A DNA stretch of 64,000 nucleotides from Fredinandcohnia onubensis (GTDB lineage Bacteria; Bacillota; Bacilli; Bacillales; Bacillaceae_L): NCBI RefSeq assembly GCF_002734215.1, contig NZ_NSEB01000002.1, positions 62,001 through 126,000 on the forward strand, read 5' to 3'. Below the pieces are notes generated by a model, which was given only the letters and a program-made list of their open reading frames with translations, had not been told where the DNA came from and made no database searches. Of the stretch, positions 26,705-35,778 are shown one piece after another. Position 1 is the first letter of the stretch; the number at the start of each line of letters is the position of its first letter. The translations under genes and the position numbers were made by a program.

Positions 26705-27877
26705 ATGACTATGTCCAGAATTGCAGCAGTTGATGTTGGAAATGACTCTATTAAGGCGATCTTCGGAGAACTAGAGTACGAATTAAATATACCTAATATT
26801 ATTGCAAGAGACACCGAGGACCGTCCGGTAATTGGAATAGAAGAATTAAATAGTAAGGATCCGTTGGAAGGAATTCATATCAAGGTTCACTCCCCTGCCC
26901 TAAAAGAGAATAATGTCATTTATCGTGTAGGGCATTTAGCAACCAAGAGTAACAGTGCATCAGAGTTGGACCCAGGTAGCAGCAAATCAGAAGAGGATCA
27001 GACATTAATTATGCTTTTTGCTACTTTGGCATTGGATGCGGTACGGGAGGGTAATACATCTTCCTTTCCAAGGTCAAAAAATGTAATTGATGCAAATTAC
27101 ACGCTAGGAACAGGATTACCACTTCGAGAAGTAAAAGAAGGAAAAGATGCTGGATATCGTTCAAAGCTAACTGGATCTGTTCATCAAGTGGAATTTCTTG
27201 TAACACCAAGATATCAAGGATTAAAGGTCAACATTAAATTCAATGAAGTCAAAATCTATCCAGAAGGTTTTGCCGCTTATATTAATCTTGTAATGGATAA
27301 TAATCTGAAAGTAATCAATAAGGATTTAATTGATAAACGGATTTTAATTCAGGATATTGGTGGTCTTTCCACGGATATTGCGGTGATTCGTAACCGAACT
27401 GTCGATGATGATAAGGCCCAAGGCTTTAATCTTGGGGTATCTGAGTCTTTAGAAGCAATTAGAGAAGAAATACGCTCTAAGCATGGAATAGAGTTAGATA
27501 GCCGCCGAGATGTAGTTGATATTATTACGAGAAAAAACAACCGAAATCATATTATGGTAAAAGGTAGTCGGACAAGCGTTCATGATATTACGGACCGAAT
27601 CTTGCTTGAATTGGCGAAAAAGCAATATCGATTACTTCGAAATGTTTGGCTGAAAAACTCTCAGACGGAAATCTGCTATTTCGTGGGTGGCGGATCAAAT
27701 GTGCTAAAGGATTATATTAAAACATTAAATAACAACCTTGACGGTTATAATATTGAATTCTTTGAAGATGAAAAAGAAAGTATTTGGATGATGGCAAATG
27801 CCTATTATAAGCTCATTACTGACTTTATAAGAAAAAATGAGAAGCAAAAGGTACCACAAGAGCCAGTAAAAAAATAA
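26705..27877 (+). CDS. parM: ParM-like actin-family filament ATPase
   Basis: A 390-residue actin-fold protein of the ParM/StbA group, which forms filaments that push replicated plasmids apart. The phosphate-1 motif DVGNDSIKAIFG is near residues 10-21, phosphate-2 DIGGLSTDIAV near 218-228, and the adenosine motif FVGGGSNVL near 328-336. A basic tail (KNEKQKVPQEPVKK) ends it. The ATG at 26705 or the second ATG at 26711 can serve. It follows the octamer array and precedes a small adaptor-like gene. MreB-type cell-shape actins differ in motif context and location, so a segregation role is more likely. Confidence 0.85.
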   Translation: MTMSRIAAVDVGNDSIKAIFGELEYELNIPNIIARDTEDRPVIGIEELNSKDPLEGIHIKVHSPALKENNVIYRVGHLATKSNSASELDPGSSKSEEDQTLIMLFATLALDAVREGNTSSFPRSKNVIDANYTLGTGLPLREVKEGKDAGYRSKLTGSVHQVEFLVTPRYQGLKVNIKFNEVKIYPEGFAAYINLVMDNNLKVINKDLIDKRILIQDIGGLSTDIAVIRNRTVDDDKAQGFNLGVSESLEAIREEIRSKHGIELDSRRDVVDIITRKNNRNHIMVKGSRTSVHDITDRILLELAKKQYRLLRNVWLKNSQTEICYFVGGGSNVLKDYIKTLNNNLDGYNIEFFEDEKESIWMMANAYYKLITDFIRKNEKQKVPQEPVKK

Positions 27878-27908
27878 GTTTTTCAAAAAAATAAGATAAG
27901 GTGATCCT

Positions 27909-28511
27909 ATGAAAACAACCTCACCTGAGGTAAAGAGGGGCCAAGCGATTTCGTTTCGAGTACCATCTGATACACCTGATCATTTATTAAAGCATCTACA
28001 AAAACTGAAGGAAACAGAGCGAAGGAATTTTTCTAGTAAAATCGCTGAGTTTGTCATGCAAGGAGTCGGCCAGACCTATTCAAGGGAGCGGGAAGTGATT
28101 ACCGTTCCACTCCCTCATAAATTAAGTAAATCACAGCGCAATTGGCTTAAACATGAGCATTCTGAGGCATTGCTAGGAAGTATTATTTACCACCTTTTAT
28201 CTGACCCGGTTCGGGCGACTGCACTACTGGCTTCGTTAAATAGCAAATCAGTAGATTTAGATGAAGCCCTATATCTTCAAGAGGAATTATCCGTGGAGGA
28301 ACATAAGGTTAAGCCTATCGCTGAGGAAGGCCAATTACAATCGGTTGACGAAGTCGCGGTAGCTGAAGATGCGGCCAACTTTGAGGATGACTTAAATAAT
28401 TTTAACTGGGAAGCTGCCAAGCAAGATGAACCCAATAAAGAAGAAAATGATGCGGAGGATGCTGATTTAGACAGTCTATTGGGGGATTTTCTTTCTGCAA
28501 TGAATAAGTAA
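27909..28511 (+). CDS. ParR-like DNA-binding adaptor
   Basis: The 200-residue product has no clear named match, but its form fits ParR. The N-terminus (about residues 8-55) has a short strand QAISFRVPS followed by two helices ending in NFSSKIAEFVMQGV, as in ribbon-helix-helix proteins. The second half is very acidic and ends in an amphipathic helix DLDSLLGDFLSAMNK, like the ParR tail that binds the ParM filament end. It lies 31 bp after the actin gene. I infer that it binds the octamer array and couples it to the filaments. Confidence 0.65.
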   Translation: MKTTSPEVKRGQAISFRVPSDTPDHLLKHLQKLKETERRNFSSKIAEFVMQGVGQTYSREREVITVPLPHKLSKSQRNWLKHEHSEALLGSIIYHLLSDPVRATALLASLNSKSVDLDEALYLQEELSVEEHKVKPIAEEGQLQSVDEVAVAEDAANFEDDLNNFNWEAAKQDEPNKEENDAEDADLDSLLGDFLSAMNK

Positions 28512-28516
28512 AAAAG

Positions 28517-28564
28517 ATTGGGACAGTACTCGTTACTATATGGTGGCGTGGTACTGTCCCTTTT
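28517..28564 (+). terminator. Terminator of the ParM-ParR operon
   Basis: GGGACAGTAC and GTACTGTCCC form a 10 bp stem around a loop of about 20 bases, followed by TTTT. Confidence 0.8.
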
Positions 28565-28615
28565 AAATGAACGAAGAGAACTGTATCATAGTAGAAAGAA
28601 AACCTAAGGATAAGG

Positions 28616-29821
28616 ATGGAGAACATGGAAACGGAATTGAATATACAAGTTAATTCAAAACTCGCGAATAAGTATAAAGGAGGGTATCCTCTTGTTACAA
28701 AGCAAGTGATGAATAATACAAGCCATTTAGAAGAAGGAGCCCAAATTAACCTTGTTGATGAAAGAAATTCATTTATTGGGAAGGGCTATTATGGCAAGCA
28801 AAACAAAGGATATGGCTGGATCCTAACGAGAAACAAGCATGAAAAGATTGATCAGTCCTTTTTTGAAAGGAAGATAAAAGCTGCCATAGACAAAAGAAAG
28901 TCATTTTTTAATGACAAGGAAACAAATGCCTTCCGTGTATTTAATGGGGAAGGAGACGGAATTGGGGGCTTCACCATTGATTATTTTGATGGGTATTATT
29001 TAATCAATTGGTACAGTAAAGGTATCTATACATATTCCGATTATGTGATAACCTCTCTTAAAAATCTAGCCCAGTATAAAGCAATTTATCAGAAAAAACG
29101 ATTTCGTGAAGACGGGAAATTAATTGAAGAAGACGGGTTTGTAGAAGGTGAACGTGGCCAGTTCCCGATTATTGTTAAAGAAAACGGGGTTAATTTTGCC
29201 GTGTATTTTAACGAAGAAGCCATGGTTGGGGTGTTTCTTGATCAGCGGGATGTAAGAAGGACAATTCGCGATAAGTATGCAGAAGGGAAGACGGTATTAA
29301 ATACTTTTTCATATACAGGCGCTTTTTCTGTGTTTGCAGCAATAGGTGGAGCTGCAAAGACAACGAGTGTGGATTTAGCGAATCGTAGTTTGCCGAAAAC
29401 GATTGAGCAGTTTAGTGTAAACGGAATTGATTATGAGGCCCATGATATTATAGTTGAAGATGTTTTTCATTATTTTAAATACGCAGGTAAAAAGAACTTA
29501 AAGTTTGACATGGTCATTCTTGATCCTCCTAGTTTTGCAAGGTCGAAAAAAATGACATTTAGTGCTGAAAAGGACTATAAAAATCTTTTGAAGGAAGCAA
29601 TTGTCATTACAGAAAATAATGGGATAATTGTTGCTTCAACAAATAGTGCATCCTTTGATATGAAAAAATTTAAGGGCTTTATTGATGCGGCCTTTAAGGA
29701 AAGTAATTGCAAATACGAAATTAAAGAGGAATTTACATTACCTTCGGACTTTCAAACAATTTCGGAGTATAAGGAAGGAAACTATCTAAAAGTAGTATTT
29801 GTCAAAAAGCTAAATGGCTAA
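28616..29821 (+). CDS. rlmI: Class I SAM-dependent rRNA methyltransferase (RlmI-like)
   Basis: A 401-residue enzyme of the RlmI/YwbD group, which in E. coli makes 5-methylcytosine in 23S rRNA. An N-terminal PUA-like domain (about 10-80) is followed by the RlmI middle domain and a Rossmann methyltransferase fold with NTFSYTGAFSVFAA (SAM-binding) and the catalytic DPPSFARSKK loop near residue 303. Two ATG starts (28616 and 28625) are possible; both have AAGGA-type sites. It overlaps the next gene region by a few bases, suggesting cotranscription. Confidence 0.88.
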   Translation: MENMETELNIQVNSKLANKYKGGYPLVTKQVMNNTSHLEEGAQINLVDERNSFIGKGYYGKQNKGYGWILTRNKHEKIDQSFFERKIKAAIDKRKSFFNDKETNAFRVFNGEGDGIGGFTIDYFDGYYLINWYSKGIYTYSDYVITSLKNLAQYKAIYQKKRFREDGKLIEEDGFVEGERGQFPIIVKENGVNFAVYFNEEAMVGVFLDQRDVRRTIRDKYAEGKTVLNTFSYTGAFSVFAAIGGAAKTTSVDLANRSLPKTIEQFSVNGIDYEAHDIIVEDVFHYFKYAGKKNLKFDMVILDPPSFARSKKMTFSAEKDYKNLLKEAIVITENNGIIVASTNSASFDMKKFKGFIDAAFKESNCKYEIKEEFTLPSDFQTISEYKEGNYLKVVFVKKLNG

Positions 29822-29843
29822 GAATGAAGATGGAGGCGATGAG

Positions 29844-30686
29844 ATGGATTTCGTAGTGAATAAGGAATGGCTTGTTGAACAATTACATAACAAGGATGTA
29901 AAAATTGTGGATTGCCGGTTTGCTTTAGGAAATCCAACCCAAGGAGAAAGACTCTATCAGGAAAGTCATATTCCGAGTGCTTTTTATTTTGATTTAGAAA
30001 AGCAGCTATCCGCTCCTGTTTCGGAGCATGGGGGAAGACATCCACTTCCAGAGATAGAGCAGTTTAAACGTGAAGTTGAAAAAGTTGGAATTGATCATTC
30101 AAAAACGGTGGTTGCTTATGATGGTGGTGAAGGTCAGTTTGCATCCCGTTTTTGGTGGTTACTAACCTATCTTGGACATGAGAAGGTTTATGTACTAAAC
30201 GAAGGCTTTAAAGGTTGGACTGAAGCAGGTTATCCCACAACAAATGAAATACCAGAATTAGAATCAGCTTCATTTAACATAAATATACGTGAAAACATGT
30301 TAGCTTCTTATGAAGAAGTTAAGGAAATCGTTGATCAGAAAAAAGACTCTCCCATTTTAATAGATTCGAGAGATGAAAGCCGCTATAAAGGGGAAATTGA
30401 ACCTATCGATCGAATCGCAGGACATATTCCCCGCGCAATAAATAGATGTTGGATAGAGGGTATGGAGCGAGGAACCTTCAAAGGTAGTGAAGAACAGAAG
30501 AAGAGATTTGCAGACCTTAATGAAGAGGACTCAATCATTGTTTATTGTGGTTCAGGTGTAACAGCTACTCCAAATTATATTGCTTTGAAAATGGCAGGAT
30601 TTAAGGATGTCAGGCTATATGCAGGCAGTTATAGTGATTGGGTTTCTTATGAAGACAATCCGGTTGAAAAAGGGAATGAGAGATAA
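29844..30686 (+). CDS. 3-Mercaptopyruvate/thiosulfate sulfurtransferase
   Basis: A 280-residue protein with two rhodanese domains. In the first (about 1-130) the catalytic position lacks cysteine (AYDGGEGQFASR). The second (about 150-275) has the active loop CGSGVTA, which is typical of mercaptopyruvate sulfurtransferase (SseA) rather than thiosulfate:cyanide rhodanese. The ATG at 29844 is set by GGAGGCG; an earlier ATG at 29814 overlaps rlmI. It probably moves sulfane sulfur from cysteine breakdown. Confidence 0.88.
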   Translation: MDFVVNKEWLVEQLHNKDVKIVDCRFALGNPTQGERLYQESHIPSAFYFDLEKQLSAPVSEHGGRHPLPEIEQFKREVEKVGIDHSKTVVAYDGGEGQFASRFWWLLTYLGHEKVYVLNEGFKGWTEAGYPTTNEIPELESASFNINIRENMLASYEEVKEIVDQKKDSPILIDSRDESRYKGEIEPIDRIAGHIPRAINRCWIEGMERGTFKGSEEQKKRFADLNEEDSIIVYCGSGVTATPNYIALKMAGFKDVRLYAGSYSDWVSYEDNPVEKGNER

Positions 30687-30716
30687 GAGCCTTTCCTAAA
30701 GGGAGGCTCTTTTTCA
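30686..30716 (+). terminator. Terminator after the sulfurtransferase
   Basis: AGAGCCT and AGGCTCT pair around a loop and are followed by TTTTTC. Confidence 0.8.
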
Positions 30717-30790
30717 TTAACATACTGATGACGTTTCCACCCTTAATAAAGTATAATACACTTAAATATGATTTGGACGGTGAGGGTACA

Positions 30791-31729
30791 GTGAAAAGGA
30801 TAACCGTGAAAGACTTGGTCCGTAGGTTTTCATTGAAGGTATTGGCTGGTGAAGACCAGTTAAAGAATACAATTACGCAATCCCGAGTACATCGACCGGG
30901 TCTAGAGTTCGTTGGTCACTTCGATTTTTTTCCAACAGAGCGGGTTCAAATTTTAGGGAAAAAGGAAGTCACGTATTTACATAAGCTCACAAAAGAAGAG
31001 CGTAGGATTCGGATTGGGAATATTGTTCAATATCATCCTCCTTGTTTTATCGTAACATGTGGGGAAGAGGGCTTAACGTATTTAACACAGCATTGTGTGG
31101 AGCAAGGCATTCCGTTACTGGTCACAAAATTGACCGAGGATACGTCTGATTTTATCGTAAAGTTAGATGCCTTTTTAATTAAGGAATTAGCGGAAGAAAT
31201 TGCTGTACACGGTGTTTGTATGAATGTGTCGGGGATTGGTATCCTGATTCGGGGGAATTCTGGTGTAGGAAAAAGTGAGACTGCGCATACCTTGATTCGC
31301 AGGGGACATCGGCTTGTAGCAGATGATATCGTCGTCTTAAAAAAGCTAAGTCCACAAACGATTCTAGGTACACATGATGAAAAGACAAAGGAGTTTTTAG
31401 CTCTTCGCAGTATCGGGTTATTAAATGTGGTTCGAATGTACGGACGAAAAGCTTTTCAGGATGAAACCCGCATCTCCCTTGATATTCATTTGACGAAGTG
31501 GGAAAAAGATGCTTTGTATAATGATCTAGAACAAGAAATCAACACGATGGAATTTATGGGTGTTAAGATTCCTTCAATTGAGATTCAGCTTCAGCCTGGG
31601 CGAGATGTCGCAGGGCTAATTGAAGCAGCCGCAAACAACTGGTATTTAAAACAACAAGGTTACAATGCGGCAGAGGAATTCATGAGTAGAATTGATGATG
31701 AATTGACGACCACTAATGGCGATAAATAA
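30791..31729 (+). CDS. HPr kinase/phosphorylase paralog with altered signature
   Basis: A 312-residue HprK homolog, the size of B. subtilis HprK (310). The start is GTG at 30791, giving MKRITVKDLV as in the family. His140 (AVHGV), Walker A GNSGVGKS (155-162) and HRLVADD (173-179) are kept. The HprK signature that should read EIRG-x-G-I is instead LALRSIGLLNV (203-213): the Glu is Ala and the Gly is Ser. The ADDCVE-type segment is changed to ADDIVV. The true hprK normally sits beside lgt, which is not here. Its target may be HPr, Crh or another protein; activity is uncertain. Confidence 0.85.
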   Translation: MKRITVKDLVRRFSLKVLAGEDQLKNTITQSRVHRPGLEFVGHFDFFPTERVQILGKKEVTYLHKLTKEERRIRIGNIVQYHPPCFIVTCGEEGLTYLTQHCVEQGIPLLVTKLTEDTSDFIVKLDAFLIKELAEEIAVHGVCMNVSGIGILIRGNSGVGKSETAHTLIRRGHRLVADDIVVLKKLSPQTILGTHDEKTKEFLALRSIGLLNVVRMYGRKAFQDETRISLDIHLTKWEKDALYNDLEQEINTMEFMGVKIPSIEIQLQPGRDVAGLIEAAANNWYLKQQGYNAAEEFMSRIDDELTTTNGDK

Positions 31730-31925
31730 AGGGGAGGTTCAAAGCTTGAGAACCCCCATTTGAGTTGAACTTGGTTTTCAATTTCTTATGGGCCTTGCCA
31801 AATATGGATGAGGTCTTGGCTATGCCCCCGAACAAATACAACATTACGGTTAGGAACCAAGGAATCTACTGCCGGTGCCAAGTGAGGGCGCTGCCCATAC
31901 CCAGTTACACATTAAAGGTTATAAA

Positions 31926-31961
31926 AAAACCCTCTACATTTTTATAAGATAGTAGAGGGTT
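31926..31961 (-). terminator. Terminator of the NCS1 permease gene
   Basis: AACCCTCTAC and GTAGAGGGTT form a 10 bp stem; on the minus strand T-rich sequence follows. A weaker hairpin after the HprK paralog is at about 31731-31757 (GGTTC with GAACC) without a T-run. Confidence 0.8.
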
Positions 31962-31967
31962 AACATG

Positions 31968-33368
31968 TTAAGCGACGTACTCTTCTTTTTTGATATCAGT
32001 TGCTTCTTTTTTAATATAGTACTTTCCTTTTGTGGCAATGGCTAAAATAATCGTTAGGATAGATGCTAGGATTGCTGCGAAAAATGCTGCTGTACTTTGT
32101 AAAAAGGTTCCCATAAATCCAAGTGCAGCTACTGTACCGAGGGCACTTGAAATTAGTAAAGCGACAACACCGACGGGATTCCATTTATACAAGTTCTCTT
32201 GTCTCGCCTCGTAATATCCAGGGCCAATTTTTAATAATTTCTTAACAACGACAGCATCTGTAACTAAAATAGCTGCCCAAGATAGTAAGAAGACCCCTTG
32301 AAAGGTTAAGACTGTGCCAAGATGATTGACAATATCGGTTAGCATTAAGAAGATGGCAGATACTCCGGTTACAACTACCCAAAAGCGTCTTCCGGGTTTA
32401 AAGTTAAATATGTTTTCGAAGAAATTTGAAAGAGATAGTGAACCACTATAGATATTTGTGACGTTAATTCTTACTTGGGTAATCATCGTAAACAACGCTC
32501 CCCACATTCCTAGAAGCATTACGATATACACGCCAGGATTTGGTTCGCCTAGACGAACACCAAACCAAATACCTAAGCCGCCCATTACACCAAAACAGAA
32601 GATCTGCGGGACAAACCCGATTGCAAATACTCCAATTTTCGTGTCCTTAGGTTTAAGGAATCGTGCATAATCGGATGCGAGTAGTGGAGTTAATCCCATA
32701 ATCCCGTGCTGCATGCCTATACAAAGCAAGAGAGCGGTTCCTCCAACCTGGACATTTTCTGGCATATAGGACCAGAAAGTTCCATCATAAACAGATGGCT
32801 TGATAGCTGCCACTACGATTGCCGCAACTAAAAAGACACCGAACAATGGCAATGACCACTTTTGTAATTTATCCAACTGCTTAATTCCAAACCAGTTTAA
32901 TGGAATGACAATAGTACCGAAGAAAAGAATTAAAGCCCATTCTGGAATACTAGGTAAGAATTCGTGGACTGCGGAAACTAAGATTAAACCTTCAAGTGCA
33001 CAATACATGATGAAATTTGTGGCATAAATAATGGAGGTTAATGATGCGCCAATATAGCCGAACCCGCCACCCCTTGATAATAAATTTACGTTCATACCTG
33101 ACTTTGCAGATAGGTACGCAATGAATGTTCCAAGAATACCGGCAACGATAATCGCATATATAGCGGAAATGATGGCGTTAATAGCACCAAATTGAAGTGC
33201 CATTACACTTCCCATTTGAAAATAAAATATAGCCGTTGCAATTCCGAATGTAATATTCGTTATACTTAACCAACTCATGTTTCTTTTGTTAAGAGGTACT
33301 CTATCCAAGGAATAGTCATCACTCAACGCTTCGTTGCGATTTTGCTCCGATTGGATATTAGATCCCAT
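31968..33368 (-). CDS. NCS1 family nucleobase/purine-cytosine permease
   Basis: A 466-residue membrane protein of the NCS1 family with about 12 helices. The N-terminal tail (about 1-30) leads to SLDRVPLNKRNMSW, then helix 1 with ITNITFGIATAIF; SRGGGFGYIGA is a typical loop. It is annotated as a cytosine/purine or allantoin-type symporter; substrate is unsure. AAAGGGAG precedes the ATG. A Rex/Fnr-type palindrome lies directly upstream of that ribosome site (33387-33404), so redox state or oxygen may regulate it. Confidence 0.85.
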   Translation of the reverse strand: MGSNIQSEQNRNEALSDDYSLDRVPLNKRNMSWLSITNITFGIATAIFYFQMGSVMALQFGAINAIISAIYAIIVAGILGTFIAYLSAKSGMNVNLLSRGGGFGYIGASLTSIIYATNFIMYCALEGLILVSAVHEFLPSIPEWALILFFGTIVIPLNWFGIKQLDKLQKWSLPLFGVFLVAAIVVAAIKPSVYDGTFWSYMPENVQVGGTALLLCIGMQHGIMGLTPLLASDYARFLKPKDTKIGVFAIGFVPQIFCFGVMGGLGIWFGVRLGEPNPGVYIVMLLGMWGALFTMITQVRINVTNIYSGSLSLSNFFENIFNFKPGRRFWVVVTGVSAIFLMLTDIVNHLGTVLTFQGVFLLSWAAILVTDAVVVKKLLKIGPGYYEARQENLYKWNPVGVVALLISSALGTVAALGFMGTFLQSTAAFFAAILASILTIILAIATKGKYYIKKEATDIKKEEYVA

Positions 33369-33386
33369 CTTATCAACTCCCTTTTT

Positions 33387-33404
33387 TTGTGAATAATTTC
33401 ACAA
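33387..33404 (-). promoter_or_regulatory. Rex/Fnr-type operator ahead of the NCS1 permease
   Basis: TTGTGAATAATTTCACAA has 7 bp arms TTGTGAA and TTCACAA, the Rex consensus, and also fits the Fnr pattern TGTGA-N6-TCACA. The same 18 bases in the opposite direction occur at 56629-56646 before doxX. The rest of 33405-34102 holds only the small frame at 33841. Confidence 0.65.
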
Positions 33405-33840
33405 GAATATCTCTTGTTAAATAAAAATGAAATGCACAGTTCGCTTAACTAGAATAACTATATCATTAAAGATAACAATGCATCAAACGCGATAAATCAG
33501 CATATTCCGCGATAAAACCTATTTATAACATGTCTAGGTTACATAATCCGGGTCTATCTTAGAATTAGCCCCAAATACCGAAATATACGGCTGATATGCT
33601 TCTAAATATGCGTAATTATGATTTGAAAGGATTCATTATAGACAACTAACTATGTATATATTCGGATTTTGTCTATAATCCGGGAGCTTCTGAAAGTCTT
33701 CTGAAAAATATGTAAAACAAAAAGAGTATAGTTTGTGTTTTCATAGAGAGGAAAAATTTTTAAAAAAATTTACCCAGCAATACATAGGAATTACTAAGAT
33801 AAAGTAGCTGTGAACAACACAGAGATTGGAGGAATATACA

Positions 33841-33909
33841 TTGACTCCAGGATTGATTATCATTTTACTACTCGGACTATTTTTACCTTATGGATCTAGA
33901 TTCCATTAG
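33841..33909 (+). CDS. Possible 22-residue hydrophobic peptide
   Basis: A frame starting with TTG has a very good ribosome site, TTGGAGG, eight bases upstream. The product (MTPGLIIILLLGLFLPYG start) is one hydrophobic helix with a short tail containing Arg and His. It lies alone in a 734 bp gap between the NCS1 permease and a binding protein. Small membrane peptides of this kind are common in Bacillus, often linked to sporulation, but I do not recognise this one, and no promoter is evident. Confidence 0.4.
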   Translation: MTPGLIIILLLGLFLPYGSRFH

Positions 33910-34102
33910 TTTATTATTTATTAATGTGGCGTAATTATTAGTAGTTTTGTTCTCTAGGAAAAAGAATTGATGGATCATATAGTGTCAACGGGACATAATA
34001 TTATGAAAATTCACTCAATGTTATGAAATGATTATATTTGTAATATAAAAATACGAGTATTATGAAATCATATAAAATTTATGATTCAAAGGAGTGGGTA
34101 AG

Positions 34103-35599
34103 TTGAGCTTTGGTAAGAAAAATGTAAAAGTCCTCATTTTATTGCTATTAATAACAGTTATAACTTTATCAGGCTGTAATAACAAAAAATCGTCAGGAGA
34201 GACTGGAAAGAAAAGTATGACAATTATGACGGTGTTACATAACCCTGAGGTGCCAAATGACAGAATTGAAAAATTATTGGAAGAGAAGAGTGGAATGGAC
34301 CTAACGTTTCAATGGGTACCAAGTGGGAATTACGAGGAAAAGATTAACTCTGCATTTGCAACGGGTACATTACCAGAGGCTGTTTATGTAGGGAATACGG
34401 CATTATACCTAAACTTTAAAGAAGCGATTCGTGATGGGCAGTTTTGGGAAATCGGTCCTTATCTCAAAGACTTTGAACACTTAAGTAACTTAAACCAAAC
34501 GATAATAAATAATACAGCTGTTGACGGTAAAATTTATGGTCTTTATCAGGGGGCTCCACTTTCACGACAGGGCTTAATCTATCGGAAGGATTGGGCAGAT
34601 AAACTAGGACTAGGCACACCTGAAACGATAGATGATATCTATAAAATGGCTCAAGCATTTACTGAGAATGATCCGGATGGTAATGGTAAAAAAGATACAA
34701 TTGGTATTACTGATCGTTCAGATTTAGTATATGGTGCATTTAAATCAGTATCATCTTGGTTTGGCACACCAAATAATTGGGGCGAAAAGGACGGGAAACT
34801 TTTACCGGAATTTATGTTTGATGAGTATTTGGATACTATGGATTTCATTAAAGACATAAGGGAAAAAGGGTATATGAATAGTGATTTCCCTGTTACAAGT
34901 AAGGATGATCAGCAAGCCTTGTTTAAAAATGGAACAGCCGGGATGTACATTGGGGCAATTGGCGATGTTCAAGGTCTTTATAATGACGCAGTTCAATTAA
35001 ATCCAGATGTTGTTCTTGATGTCCAAAACAAAATTACAGGTCCGGATGGAAAGTTTGGAATTTGGGCAATTCCTGGCTATGGAAATATGGTATTATTTCC
35101 AAAATCATCTGTAGAAACGGAAAAGGAATTAAAGGATATTCTTGAATTCTATGATTTCATTGCAAGCCCAGAAGGTGCTAATTTAATCTATTGGGGTGTT
35201 GAGGGTGAACATTATGAAGTAAAGGATGGAAAAGCATTAGTTCTTGACTCAGATTTATCTACAAGAGAAGTGAAGCCATACAATTCCATTCAGATTGGAG
35301 AAGCAGCAACAAATGGTAGATATGACGGTGCGTTTACTTATGATGTAAAAGAAAAGGCGGAGGCACTAACCATTGATAACGAAAAATATCTGATTCATGA
35401 TCCGACTGTACCACTTGATTCTCCAACATTTATAGAAAAAAGTGAATTACTTGCTCAAATTATTAAAGATGCAAGCTACCAATATATGTTAGGTGATATT
35501 GATAAAGAAGGATTTAAGGATGCCATTGAAAAATGGAAGAAATCTGGCGGTACAGATGTAATCAATGAGTTTAATGAATCCTATAAAAATAATCAATAA
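34103..35599 (+). CDS. Extracellular solute-binding lipoprotein, family 1 (LplA/YtcQ-like)
   Basis: A 498-residue lipoprotein. The TTG at 34103 is preferred because AAAGGAG stands eight bases upstream; a GTG at 34094 overlaps that site. The signal peptide ends in LSGC with Cys25. The body fits a family 1 binding protein for carbohydrates or polysaccharide breakdown products, with PEAVYVGN and the long DxDGNGKKDTIGIT segment (about 195-210) seen in LplA/YtcQ-type receptors. Such receptors usually sit with two permeases (LplB, LplC), but none is nearby, so this is an orphan that must share permeases from elsewhere or has another role. Confidence 0.8.
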   Translation: MSFGKKNVKVLILLLLITVITLSGCNNKKSSGETGKKSMTIMTVLHNPEVPNDRIEKLLEEKSGMDLTFQWVPSGNYEEKINSAFATGTLPEAVYVGNTALYLNFKEAIRDGQFWEIGPYLKDFEHLSNLNQTIINNTAVDGKIYGLYQGAPLSRQGLIYRKDWADKLGLGTPETIDDIYKMAQAFTENDPDGNGKKDTIGITDRSDLVYGAFKSVSSWFGTPNNWGEKDGKLLPEFMFDEYLDTMDFIKDIREKGYMNSDFPVTSKDDQQALFKNGTAGMYIGAIGDVQGLYNDAVQLNPDVVLDVQNKITGPDGKFGIWAIPGYGNMVLFPKSSVETEKELKDILEFYDFIASPEGANLIYWGVEGEHYEVKDGKALVLDSDLSTREVKPYNSIQIGEAATNGRYDGAFTYDVKEKAEALTIDNEKYLIHDPTVPLDSPTFIEKSELLAQIIKDASYQYMLGDIDKEGFKDAIEKWKKSGGTDVINEFNESYKNNQ

Positions 35600-35744
35600 T
35601 TCTCTAACAAGTCTGTTAAGGGAGTAATCATTTATAACAGCACATCAAGAGATTCTAAAGAAAAAAGGCTTTTACATTGATATGTATGACTGTCAATTTA
35701 ATCTTCAGGAGAATATAGGTCATTAGGAATAGGATAGACAGTTT

Positions 35745-35778
35745 AAAACAGCCTAGCGAATTAAGCTAGGCTGTTTTC
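35745..35778 (+). terminator. Terminator downstream of the orphan binding protein
   Basis: AAACAGCCTAGC and GCTAGGCTGTTT pair around GAATTAA, followed by TTCTG; the flanks suit both directions. The remaining stretch to 36060 shows no further feature. Confidence 0.75.

Noticed and set aside
28517-28564. Membership of the ParM-ParR terminator hairpin in the GAACCGTCC repeat family
   Set aside because: Its arms GGGACAGTAC and GTACTGTCCC begin similarly but lack the GGTTC/GAACC core shared by the other three.
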